Source of the DNA: Gonium pectorale | Lineage: Eukaryota; Chlorophyta; Chlorophyceae; Chlamydomonadales; Volvocaceae | DNA: 28,549 nucleotides | Direction of reading: 5' to 3' | Assembly: GCA_001584585.1 (NCBI GenBank) | Contig: LSYV01000020.1 | Span: 1,446,757 to 1,475,305 of the forward strand | Shown here: in pieces, positions 19,725 through 28,549 of the stretch | How positions within the stretch are numbered: position 1 is the first letter of the stretch | Layout of the letters: every line of letters starts with the position of its first letter | The notes under the pieces: generated by a model | Told to the model about the DNA's origin: nothing | What the model saw: only the letters and a program-made list of their open reading frames with translations | Database searches by the model: none | Program-made: the position numbers and the translations under genes

Positions 19725-22700
19725 ATGGAGGACACACGAGCCCGCTGGGACCGCGCTTTCCAAGAAGCCGTAGACTATGACACATGGGGACAAGTGAGAC
19801 GATTCGAGGCTCCCACACACGCCATGAGCTTGAGGGACCGACACGCCGGTTCGTGTGCGACCGGTACACCTTGTAGGTCGAGGAGGCCCTGGAGGGATAC
19901 CAACGCCTCCAAGTCGCAGCAGCGGCGGTGAGTATGTTCCGTAGCGTCAGTAAAACTGCATGGGGTGGGCTCTGTTGCGCTGAATAGAGGCGGGCTTGCT
20001 CCCGCCTGGGCCGTGGAGGCCGCAGGGACGCCTGCCCTTGGCAATAAGTTTACGCCTGCCCTTGGTTTTCAAGTTTCAACCATATGCGCATGATTTGACC
20101 ATACGAGCATGGGCTGTGCGTGGTAAGCTTGATTGCGCTCCGGGGACGTTGCCCACACGTGCACAGGAGTATGTGGAGAACGTGCTGCAGCTGCCGCTGG
20201 TGCGGCGAGACGGGATCGGGAAGCTGGCGACGGCACTTAAATACCGGATTGAGGTGCGTACAGCGTTTTCACAGGGCGCCTTGCCCTGGAATGTATCTCC
20301 ATAGGAAATTTCTTCACGATTGTTACAGTGTACGGGAAGTGAAGCTACTCGCCATAAGCTCGATACTGAAGTGTCGATTGCTGCAGCTGGCGCCCGACAA
20401 CGTTGCGTCAACGTTGCGCCTACGATGCGATGGCATGGGGTGCACGCATACATTGCAGTCCGCCGTACAGGCAGCAGCAATCCGCTACATTGGTGTTAGG
20501 GTTCTGCGGTGCGCAGCAATCGTTGTAGACCAGGGGCCACGATATCCCACGCGCAAATGTGTCAGAACATAATGATACAGATCATCAGGATGGTCCATGA
20601 GGAAGTTTCCAGCCAAGCCAAAGCGGCAAGCAGGCGCGGCCCAGAAGCGTTGAATAGGCACCACCGGCTCCCGCATACGCAAGTTGCAAGCCAATGCCCG
20701 CCGAACATTGCCAGTGGCAGCAGGAGCGCATACGGAAGGGAGAGTGCACGAAGCCATTTAATTGTTAACCGTAGCACGTATGTGGGCGGCGTACATCACG
20801 CGGCGTGCATTGATCCCAGAGCCGCAATGTGCCTGTGACAAGGTCTCAAACATGCAGCTGCACGCCCACATAAGCCAACACCAGCCACAGTGCCGCCCAA
20901 CCAACCGACGCCCCAATACGCGCCTCGACCTCCTGCACCGTAACCCACGGACAGTTCTGGAAATGGGGCAGACGCGGGGACATTGCCCGCTCACCATCAC
21001 CCGGCACAACATAGACTACTGGTTCGTCCAGCCAGTCCCTGTGTTCACGTTGCACGTCAAGGGCATCCCACCCACCGCTAGTCGCAGAATTATATGTACG
21101 TGCACGTTCTCCAGCGTGCCCTCTGCCATGACACCCCCCCCACACACACACATACCCCATACAGGAGCTGTCCAAAAGCGTCAACCGAAACGTGGGGCTG
21201 ACGAGCATGAAGAATCTCAAGAAGTACATGAAGGAGATCATCATTACGGACGGTGAGCGTCATGGTTCGTGGTCCTCCCTACTACCATGCAGGGCCTAAC
21301 TGGCTTACAGTAAGGGTTCCGAAGCCGCTGGCGCGGGGGCCGCACTGGACCCTCTGAACCCAATATCCCTAGCTAAATGGCGAGTAGCGCCGGTCTTGTA
21401 TGGACCGCAGTCCTGAACACCTCATGGCTGCATGTACTGTCAGCAGGCGGGCGGGTTGGAGAACCTCGTGCCGTCCTTGCACTCCCCTGCTGACTCATCC
21501 TGTTTGTGCATAGGCCCGCCTGCTTTGCTTTCAGGACTAACGGCTGACGCCCTGTGTGCGACCACACAGCCGTGTTCCCTCTCCCCGGCATTCAACCCGA
21601 GGGCACCATCACCGCGGGACCTGTAGCGGCTTTCGGCGCCCCCGCTGAGGTAGGTCTTGATGGCTGTGCCACGGTCGACTTCTACACTGCAGAGTTGAGA
21701 GGGGGACGCATGAGAGCAACCGGCTCTGCACCCAGTACGTGCCCCATTGCACCTCCCCTGACAGGCTGTGGCAAGCATGTTGCCTTTGCAGTGGGGCTGT
21801 TGCCTGGCGCTGCCCTCCTACATTGCGCTTGGCTGTTTACCGCGTGTCTGTGTCGCGCGCTCGCGTTCCCGATCATATGCGGTCCAGGTGCACGCCGACG
21901 CGGAGGAGGAAGCCAATGTGGACGGCGCTGATGGCACGCTCCGCTCCGCGCCCGTGCACAAGAAGGGCGACTCGAGCCTTGTCATCTTCATCGAAAAGTG
22001 GGGCCTCAAGGACGCCATGGGCTACTACGAGCCGCGCGTGGTGGTGTCTGTGCGCGACGCCAACGGCAAGGCAGTGGAGGCCGTACAAGAGACGCCCATC
22101 GGGCGGCCGAACCTCAGCTACGTGTTTTTCGAGAACACCGTTTACATCCAGACGCCCCTCAATGACCTGTCGGAAAAAAGCGCCATCTTCTTCGAATTCC
22201 GCCACTTCAAGGCCAAGAAGAATAAGGTGCGGCGGGGCTGTGTTGGTGCTGACCACGCTCCTGCTTCTGTGAGTTGGCGGCTTCCGGCTTGGGCCTAGCT
22301 CTTGTCCGGCTTGGGCCTAGCTCTTGTCCGAGCTTCGCGTGCCCTGCCTGTTACCAATGTGGGCGACACGTGTTTCGCTCGTGCTGTCTTGTCACCCTTC
22401 CATTTTCACAATCTTCTTCGTTGACCTTCTTTGCACGCCTGTACGATGTTGCCACTGCAAGTACCCTCAAGCAGGAACGTTGTCCTGTGTCCCTGTCACC
22501 GCAGAAAAGCATTAAGGCGTACTGCTTCATGGAAATGGACGAGATTAAGAACGGGCCGCTGACGCTTGAAGTGAGTGCAACCGTGCGGGGCTCCTGGTGG
22601 CCGTCGCGGATGGAGCTGCGGGTAATCGCGCTCCCACTGGCGAGGCGTGTACGTGGGCTTGCCGTGGATGCTGTAGAAGCGGTGCATTCACTCAATACAA

Positions 22701-22924
22701 CGTCTCACGAAGCTGCTAACGAAATCATCGGTGCGTGCTGCGTCAGCCCCTGCGCGTGAGACAATGTGTGGGCCGCGCTCTAGTACCGTAACGCCGCGAA
22801 ATTGCGCACGCCCCGGGGCCAGGTGTACAAGAAGCCCGCCATCTACAAGCGGAACAAGAAGCCGGTGCTGCTGAGCGTCAAGCCGCTCTACCTGCACCTT
22901 GACCTAACCGTGCAGCAGCTCTGA
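19725..22924 (+). CDS. AIDA: AIDA homolog (axin interactor, C2 Aida-type domain)
   Basis: In vertebrates AIDA binds axin, blocks axin-driven JNK activation and binds phosphoinositides through its C2 domain. Its role in algae is not known to me. Exons are 19725-19793, 19877-19927, 20167-20253, 21165-21252, 21570-21649, 21888-22226, 22505-22570 and 22784-22924, all closing in phase to 306 residues, the length I recall for human AIDA. The N-terminal helical domain has RWDRAFQEAVDYDTWGQ (compare the human W-(G/D)-x-x-F-x-x-x-x-D-(F/Y)-D-(S/T)-WGQ), VEEALEGYQRL and IGKLATALKYR. An acidic linker VHADAEEEANVDG starts at ~126. The C2 Aida-type domain (~155-300) has FIEKWGLKDAMGYYEPRVVVSVRD, KSAIFFEFRHFKAKK, YCFMEMDEIKNGPLTLE and KKPVLLSVKPLYLHL near the end. 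Splicing of the small N-terminal exons is inferred from phase and similarity. Confidence 0.9.
20028..20065. repeat. 14-bp direct repeat in AIDA intron 2
   Basis: ACGCCTGCCCTTGG occurs at 20028-20041 and 20052-20065, separated by 10 bases. It lies within intron 2 (19928-20166) and is probably a small slippage duplication. Confidence 0.7.
22283..22326. repeat. 22-bp perfect tandem duplication in AIDA intron 6
   Basis: TCCGGCTTGGGCCTAGCTCTTG occurs at 22283-22304 and again at 22305-22326, followed by the start of a third copy (TCCG). It lies in intron 6 (22227-22504) and does not affect the exons. Confidence 0.85.
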
Positions 22925-23950
22925 GGGCCCGGAGGCGAACGAGGCGTTGGATTCGTACGATTTCCACAAGCGCGGAGTGGCCCAGAGAGGCGAGTGGGGT
23001 ATGGTGGGGCGGCTGCCTTGGGACGGCAGTGGTTGGGCTTCCCCGAGCCGTGGTCTCGCTGTGGGTAGACGGCTTCAGTGCAAGCCTTGGGGATCATGTA
23101 GTGCACGTAATGCTGCTAGCGTGTACGTGTAAGGGTTATCCCGCGTGTGCATACGCGAAGCGCGACATGACGGTGCTGCTGACGGGTGCGCACGGTCGTA
23201 AGTGGGCCCTGCCATCTGGGTCACAGCGGCATATCTGCATAACTTCTGCATGAACACATGGCCGTGCTGCGTGCCATATTCTTGTACTGCTTTATTGATC
23301 TGAGCGCGTGTGGCAACATTGCCAAGTAGCGTGCGGGTCACAGGGGTGAGAAGAGTATGCTGACTAAACATGTGGGTTTGGAGGCCAGGCCAGGAACTCT
23401 GGAGGTACACCGACGCGAGCGCGGACTTGATGTGCAGGGGCGAACAACGCAACTAGAAGCCTAGCACTGTGCTCGCCCGATGCCACCATGAGGCGCTGCT
23501 GCGCTGAAAGGATCGCCCGCTGTTTCTATTCAAGTACTTTGGGGCAGAGCACATGCTATTGGCAGTGGTATCGGGCTAGGACCTGCCCTTGGGGCATAGG
23601 GATCTGCCAACGAAGAGTGTAAGCCGACATTGGAAGCAGAACTTTTGCAAGTGCAACGTTGCATCGGGGACTTCAGGGTTAGTGTCGCGGTTGGTTGTTT
23701 GCTCCGTTTCACCCCAGGGGTATTGCACATTAACTGACGACAAGTCCTTGCGATATAGATCGCGCTGAGGCGTTTGGCAGCGATGCACGCGGGCCAACGG
23801 ATCTAGCCGTACGCCGTGTGGTGTGTGCAAGGTGGGAGACGTTGTGCAAGACATGTTAAAGGTGTATATTGTAAGCATCTGCAGGGGGTTCCCGACGACT
23901 GCTTCCGTGCTGCTGCGGATGGCCGAGTCGCGCTGGCTGGCCGAGTCGCA
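22925..23950. other. AIDA 3' UTR and SGR promoter region
   Basis: The left part is the AIDA 3' UTR, ending near the TGTAA at 23128-23132. The rest should hold the SGR promoter and 5' UTR. The frame of SGR exon 1 stays open upstream to 23816, but that upstream peptide is not recognised. A short direct repeat GGCCGAGTCGC lies just before the SGR ATG (around 23921-23949). Confidence 0.45.
23128..23132 (+). promoter_or_regulatory. Probable AIDA polyadenylation signal (TGTAA)
   Basis: TGTAA, the usual volvocine-algal polyadenylation signal, lies 204 bases after the AIDA stop codon and is the first one seen downstream on the + strand. Confidence 0.5.
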
Positions 23951-26459
23951 ATGACAGTACCGCGTTGCCAGCCCTTGCTTCCCTGTGGCACAGCAACGCG
24001 TCGGCCGCTGTGTGGTGGCTTTGCCCGGCCTCAACGAGAGTGTGTGGAGAACGCACACGCACGCAGCACCTCTCACTACGCAGCTACTACATCGCAGACA
24101 GTTTCTTCTGCTACGTGCTGGAGATGGGCGGCATCAAGAGCGTCGGCGAGACGACGCGTGGTGAGCGACTTGTGACCCTTGCAGCGCCCTTTGCCGCGCG
24201 GGGTGCGCTGCCGTCTTGCTGATCGTGAGGAACATTCAATGCAGGTAGCGAATGCGTTGTTCGAACCACCTCCGTTTCAGCCGGAGAAGCTCGCAGTCAT
24301 GCTTGCAGCCGGGACGACAGCGCTTGAGCCCGCTCCACCGCGAAGTCGCAAGTACACCCTCACACATAACGACATCACAGGGAACCTGCGGCTAACCATC
24401 GGCCCAGATTACAACACACAGCAAATTTCGGGCTTCTACACGCGCTTGCTACGCGACGAGGTGGTTGCGGAGTGGGTCAACGTGGGGTCATCCACGTACA
24501 CTCTCCATGTGTACTGTCACGTCAGCGGCGAGGAGCGGTGGCTGGCACCGCCCCTGCTGCGGAACTACATCTTCCGCCGGGAGATGCCGCTGGTGGGTCG
24601 CGGCTGCATCGGCTGACACCAGGGGGGAACTCTGGGGTTGGTCCTGTTGTGCGGGATCCCATTCCCCGAACATGTAGAAGGCACGGGCGCTCCCTGGTGC
24701 GGTGCGCAAGCGGCATGTACACGCTAACCAACGTCCATGACGGATGGGTTCCTGTACATTCACCAAAGAGCCTATCGCCTTGCTGACTAGCATACGCCAT
24801 CTGGTCTAGCCCTCCCACGCCCCTCCATCACTCACCTCAGGTGCTGGACACGCTAGTGTACGCGGAGCGGTCGCTCCTGCTGGCGCAGCCGGAGTTAGGT
24901 CGGGCTCAGGTGTTCGTGCACTTTCAGTCCAGCGTCAAGGTGCGGCTCCTGGTGTAGCGGCTGGTGACAGGTGTTTCGGCCTGCGATCCGGGGCGGGTTA
25001 CGTTAACCTCGGGGCGGGTTGCGTTGGCTTTCCGTTTGGGCATCGTCTGGGATGGCGTTGCTGTAATGCGCAAATCGATGCTCCTAAGACCATCGCGGGT
25101 GCCCCGACCCCTAAGCCCCGACCCCTTCCTGCCACACCCTCGCCCCCCACCACTCGCACGCGCCTCCGTCCTCAGGAGCTCGACACGGTGGAGTATTGGG
25201 GCGTCCTGGGGGACCGCTCAACGTGGCCCCGCGGCCCCACATCCATTCTGCTGCGCATGATCTACGCCGTTGTGGGCTGGCCACCATCCATGGCGGCCCA
25301 GCCTGCAGACCTGTCCATCGACCTGCCGGCGGAGCCGCAGGACATGGAGACGGCCGTGCGGTTGCAGCAACAACAACAGCACCGGCAGCGACAGGAGCAG
25401 CAACAATTGCTGCCCCTGGGGCAGCAGACGGTAGCGGAAGCGAGGGGAGCGCCGGAGGACGAGCAGCAGCAGGAGCAAGGGCGGCTGCAACTGCATGAGC
25501 TAGAGGCGCAGCAGTTAGACGAGCAGGCGCGGCGGTTGGAGCAACAGCGACGGCGGCAGGAGCGGGACCTGCAGGGCGCCTCCGCTGCCACGGAGGTAGC
25601 TGTCACGGTGGGGCGGCAGGGGCTGGTATTGCAGCAGGTAGCTGCAGACCTGGAGCTGTGCCCGGCGGCGGACCCCGCGCTAGGGCCAGATGGTGGCGCC
25701 GGGCTGCTCATAAACGGCTCCGCTCGCGCCACACGGGAAGGCGTGCCGGCCGTCGTGTACAGCAGCAGTAACGGCAATGGGTGCGCCAACGGCAATGGGG
25801 TGTCGTCGCCCTGTGACCAGGGGCAGTCACGGACGACTGCTTCCGGGGTGCAAGTTTACAGCGCCTACAGCAACGGGTACGACGGCTTTGACCCTATCTC
25901 GCGGAGGGGCAGCAACGGCGCTCCGGGCGTTGTGGTCAGAGGCGATCTGGGATCCACGGTCGACTCGGCCGCGTCCGAGTGGGAAGGCGACGCGTCCCCG
26001 GCCTCGGGCGCCGGGCGGCCCGCACGACCTCTGCAAGCAGCCCCCAACGGCGCGCTGCCGTCGGGTACAGCCACTGCCGTAGCCGCTGCGCTGCCGCCCA
26101 GCGCAGACGCTTCAGCATCAGCGCACGGCGCCGACGCGCAGCGCAGGCCGCAGAGTGCCATCGCGGCGGTGGCGGCATTGGCGCAGCAGCCGGCGGCGGT
26201 GGTGTCCACGAGGCTCGTGGCTTCGAGCGCCGGCGGCGCCAATGGCGATGGCGACGCCTGTAGCGGCGATGCGAACTGCACGTGCCCCTGCTCGCGGGGA
26301 GGCGAGGCAGGCATGTTGGGCTTGGTAGTGGCACCCGACGGCGAGGAGCCGCGCGCCAGCCAGCTGCGGGCCGCCGGCGCCAGTAGCAGTGCCGGCGTCG
26401 CGCAGCTGGAGAGAGGGGCGGAGCTGGTGGGGGCGCGCGGGGCAGTGCATGCCTCATGA
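23951..26459 (+). CDS. SGR: STAY-GREEN Mg-dechelatase (chlorophyll a to pheophytin a) with long Gln-rich tail
   Basis: SGR removes Mg from chlorophyll a in the plastid, in chlorophyll breakdown and in algae also photosystem II formation. Exons are 23951-24160, 24245-24592, 24841-24939 and 25176-26459, all phase 0, giving 646 residues (plant SGR ~270). Residues 1-70 are Arg/Ala/Ser/Thr-rich with few acidic residues, a plausible plastid transit peptide. The SGR domain runs ~71-255: ALFEPPPFQPEKLAVML, RKYTLTHNDITGNL (107-118), GFYTRLLRDEVVAEW (133-147), YCHVSGE, LLRNYIFRREMPLVLDTLVYAE, VFVHFQSSVKELDTVEYWG. His111, Asp113 and Asp141 match in identity and spacing the His32/Asp34/Asp62 residues I recall as important in a bacterial SGR homolog, so the enzyme looks intact. 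The last ~390 residues are unusual: Gln/Glu/Arg-rich at ~282-354, then Ala/Gly/Ser-rich with a Cys cluster at 581-591. The start is the ATG giving a transit-like leader; the frame is open further upstream. Confidence 0.9.
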
Positions 26460-28002
26460 GGATGTGCGCGGCGCTTTTTGTAAACGTGTACCGTATTTGA
26501 TTCGGTCGGTTGCGGCGAGGGTGTAGCCTTGCGTGTAGCCCCAGCCATGTGGCTCATTCTATTGTGGTGGTGAAGGTTTCTCGAGTGCCAGGACAGCAAA
26601 GTAGCGGTCCTGCAAGGTAGAGTAGGACAGGTTTAGGGGAGCGCGCGTTCCCGTCGTCGGTCGCATTGTGAGAGTCGGGCTGCGAGGTAGCAGCGAGTCG
26701 CCTGGGGCGCTGCCCATGTGGCGGCCTCGTTGGTGCAATGAACGCGGGTAAGGCTGTGGAGGGCGAAGGCCAGCGCAGCTTGCAGGCAAGCCGGACGGCT
26801 GTATCGTCTGCTGAGCCCAGGTAACGCCGCAGGAGGCTCCTAGGCATGTCTCTCTCAATAGGCGGGTGGGTCACCATCACGGCAAGAGAAAGGTTGCTGC
26901 AAAGGCATTGCCGGGCCGCCGCGTCACGGGGTGTTTGACTGTTTGTGTATGAGCGCACCGTGCGGGCTACTGCTGTTTGTTTACACGTGGTGAAGTTGGG
27001 AGGCGCAGGCCGTAAGCCAAGCGGGTGTACAAGTATGCTCGGGAGGAGCACGAGCGGCATGGCGGGCATGGCTCCAGGAGGGGCGGTTGCGTTGCGTGGC
27101 CGTATGGATGTAAGAATACGACGTTGGCAGAGGTTGGCCCAGCGCGGTGAGATGATGCATCTGGACACTAGGCCAGACAGGGCACATCCCAAGTGGCATC
27201 CACAGGTGCTGAATCGCTGATGCGGATGCGATGCAGGAAGCGGGGCTCATCTCAAAATGTCGGAAAGGTGCGCATACGGTCGGCAACTCGGCATGTAGGG
27301 TGTCAAGGATCACTGCGACCATCACGACAAGGCATGAAAGAATCTGCCCGAGTAGGCCCCGCCCGGGCACATGCTGCGTACATGCGGCGCCATCAGGCCA
27401 TAGGACCAGGGGCCAGGGCCATGTGGCGCGGTCCCAGACAGCTGCTCTGGATCCGGATCCGGCGGGAGGCAACCAGTTGTTACGTAGCCCTCAGCTTGCA
27501 CCAGATTGGTCCGTTTGGTTCGAGATGCCCAGGGCTCCCTCGAATGGCCTTTTGGTTGGCGGCCTTGTTGGGCGAGATGGAGCTGCGGAAAGCTGCATTG
27601 TTATGCCCACAGGCCTTAAGCTGCAGCCTCTCGCATGGTCCTTGGGCCTCGAGCTGGGCCCGGGTGGGGCAAGCACGGGTGACGGCGAGAGCGCGCGCGC
27701 ACACCAGCTGCCAGCATGCGTGCGGGGGGCCTCGTCGCCCAGCAGTAGCCCGCCCACGTCGTATGCTTGCAGAGGTAGATACCCTCTGAGCGTGGCGTCG
27801 TCGTCTTGTACTTCGGAGTTGGGCAGCCAGCGGCCATTGTTTTTCCTGGGGCTCGAACGGCGTCTGCGGAGGGTTTACACGGCTTATACCCGAGGCCAAA
27901 ATGTACGGGCATATGGTGAGCAGGCAGTTGCAGGGAACCTGCTCATTAACGCAATGATAAACCTGCTCGGCGGCCCATGCCACCCCACTGCATTTCAGCT
28001 TC
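26457..28002. other. SGR 3' UTR and unassigned right-hand region
   Basis: After the SGR stop and its TGTAA there is about 1.5 kb without a recognised gene. Open frames exist on both strands (26554-27192 minus; 27193-27789 and 27231-28013 plus) but none has a recognisable motif. The part next to 28003 may be decayed body sequence of the LINE remnant to its right. Confidence 0.35.
26479..26483 (+). promoter_or_regulatory. Candidate SGR polyadenylation signal (TGTAA)
   Basis: TTTTTGTAAACG places a TGTAA only 20 bases after the SGR stop codon. If used, the 3' UTR would be about 35 bases, short for this group of algae, so a later signal may be the real one. Confidence 0.4.
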
Positions 28003-28476
28003 TTGAAAGCTAAAGGCAGTAATTTCCCTTGTCTGTCCCTTTCCGCCTGTGGGGCCCCGGAGGCTGAGGCCTCCCCACGCATGCACCATTTCTGGGCCTG
28101 CCCCATAGCCGTCGGGTTGCGTTCTGTGGTAGAGGACCGGTGCCACTGTCCGGTGCTGCGAGCGCACCTCTGGCTGGGTGTCACGCCAGACGAGGGTCGG
28201 GTGCTGGGATGTGTGTGGGACGTGGTTGTGCTGGCGGTGCTCAACAGCCTGGAGTGGGCTCGGCGCTCTGTGCGTGCGCGTCGGCCGTTCACCCCTTCCG
28301 GTCCGGGATCGGCTGCCGCTGTTCTTGCTGCGATGCAGGCAGGCGTGGTAGTGACGTTTTGGTCCCTGTTGCGCGACGTCGCTGACCTCGGTTTGCCGCG
28401 GAAGGGCTGGGATGGTGTGTCTGCTGGGCACCCCTTCCTGCGGGTCGTGGCTGGACGCCTGCACTGCGCGGAGTGA
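28003..28476 (+). mobile_element. LINE-type retrotransposon remnant, C-terminal end of the reverse-transcriptase ORF
   Basis: The + strand frame ending with TGA at 28474-28476 reads ACGAPEAEASPRMHHFWACPIA, a Cys-x-(Cys/Gly)...His-His-Phe-Trp-x-Cys-Pro motif typical of the region after the reverse transcriptase in many LINE ORF2 proteins. It is followed by LRAHLWLGVTPDEG, VWDVVVLAVLNSLEWARRS, an Ala-rich stretch and FWSLLRDVADLGLP, ending near HPFLRVV. This layout is familiar from LINE-like elements of green algae. The upstream RT catalytic domain is not recognised in the window and the preceding frame is broken near 28010, so this looks like a 5'-truncated or decayed copy. The orientation is the same as the SGR gene. 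No poly-A tail or target duplication is seen. Confidence 0.5.
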
Positions 28477-28549
28477 CGCATTGGTCTCCCTCGATTTTCC
28501 TTGGTTTTCTTGTTTGCCAACTCGCTTGATACCTGTGTGTGGGCCTGTC

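Noticed and set aside
23816..23950. Upstream extension of SGR exon 1 by 45 codons
   Set aside because: The frame is open, but the peptide from ATG 23951 already gives a transit-like leader. The upstream residues are not transit-like throughout, so the inner ATG is preferred with some doubt.
26554..27192. 212-codon minus-strand ORF right of SGR
   Set aside because: No recognisable domain or convincing splice structure, and the composition matches random GC-rich sequence. Kept as unassigned intergenic.
27480..28520. 346-codon minus-strand ORF
   Set aside because: It is Arg/Thr/Pro/Ala-rich and overlaps, in antisense, the LINE-like frame with its clear HHFWxCP motif.
1..28549. CRISPR arrays, rRNA genes, viral genes, bacterial-type operons
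   Set aside because: None seen. The organisation is intron-rich eukaryotic nuclear DNA throughout.

Overview
The window looks like nuclear DNA of a chlamydomonadalean green alga (a Chlamydomonas or Volvox relative). The reasons are high GC, many small coding exons split by GC-rich introns with GTGAGC/GTGCGC-type donors, TGTAA polyadenylation signals, long low-complexity Ala/Pro/Gly/Gln inserts inside conserved eukaryotic proteins, and a chlorophyll-degradation (SGR) gene. No bacterial, viral or operon-like organisation is visible. All gene models were spliced by eye. Phases close exactly in every model, and each full-length family match comes out near its expected length.

Layout: (1) 531-1084 (-): a two-exon, 111-residue, two-helix membrane protein with a plastid-type leader, unrecognised. 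(2) 2694-8143 (-): an eight-exon AAMP/Sqt1 WD40 protein. Its 1.5-kb intron 6 holds four copies of an ~87-nt element on the host strand. Each copy has a terminal stem, a C-box-like GTGACGA, a D box CTGA and an identical guide-like segment, so I read them as a box C/D snoRNA cluster. (3) 8554-10830 (+): a six-exon TOM1/TOM3/THH1 seven-helix membrane protein, divergent from (2). (4) 12309-15089 (+): an eight-exon CEP19 homolog (ciliary base, RABL2 partner) with a large disordered insert, a 24-nt microexon and a GC-AG intron. (5) 16523-19280 (-): a seven-exon DCN1-like cullin NEDD8 ligase whose first coding exon is only the ATG. (6) 19725-22924 (+): an eight-exon AIDA homolog, divergent from (5). 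(7) 23951-26459 (+): a four-exon STAY-GREEN Mg-dechelatase with an unusually long Gln-rich C-terminal extension. (8) about 28003-28476 (+): the C-terminal remnant of a LINE-type retrotransposon.

The genes are housekeeping genes of different pathways and do not form a pathway together. Two divergent pairs (AAMP/TOM1 and DCN1/AIDA) share intergenic gaps of about 0.4 kb. The most noteworthy element is the intronic C/D-like cluster. It lies in a gene whose yeast homolog Sqt1 is the chaperone of ribosomal protein Rpl10, and its constant guide-like segment is complementary to a conserved stretch of large-subunit rRNA as I remember it. Host and passengers would then both serve ribosome biogenesis.
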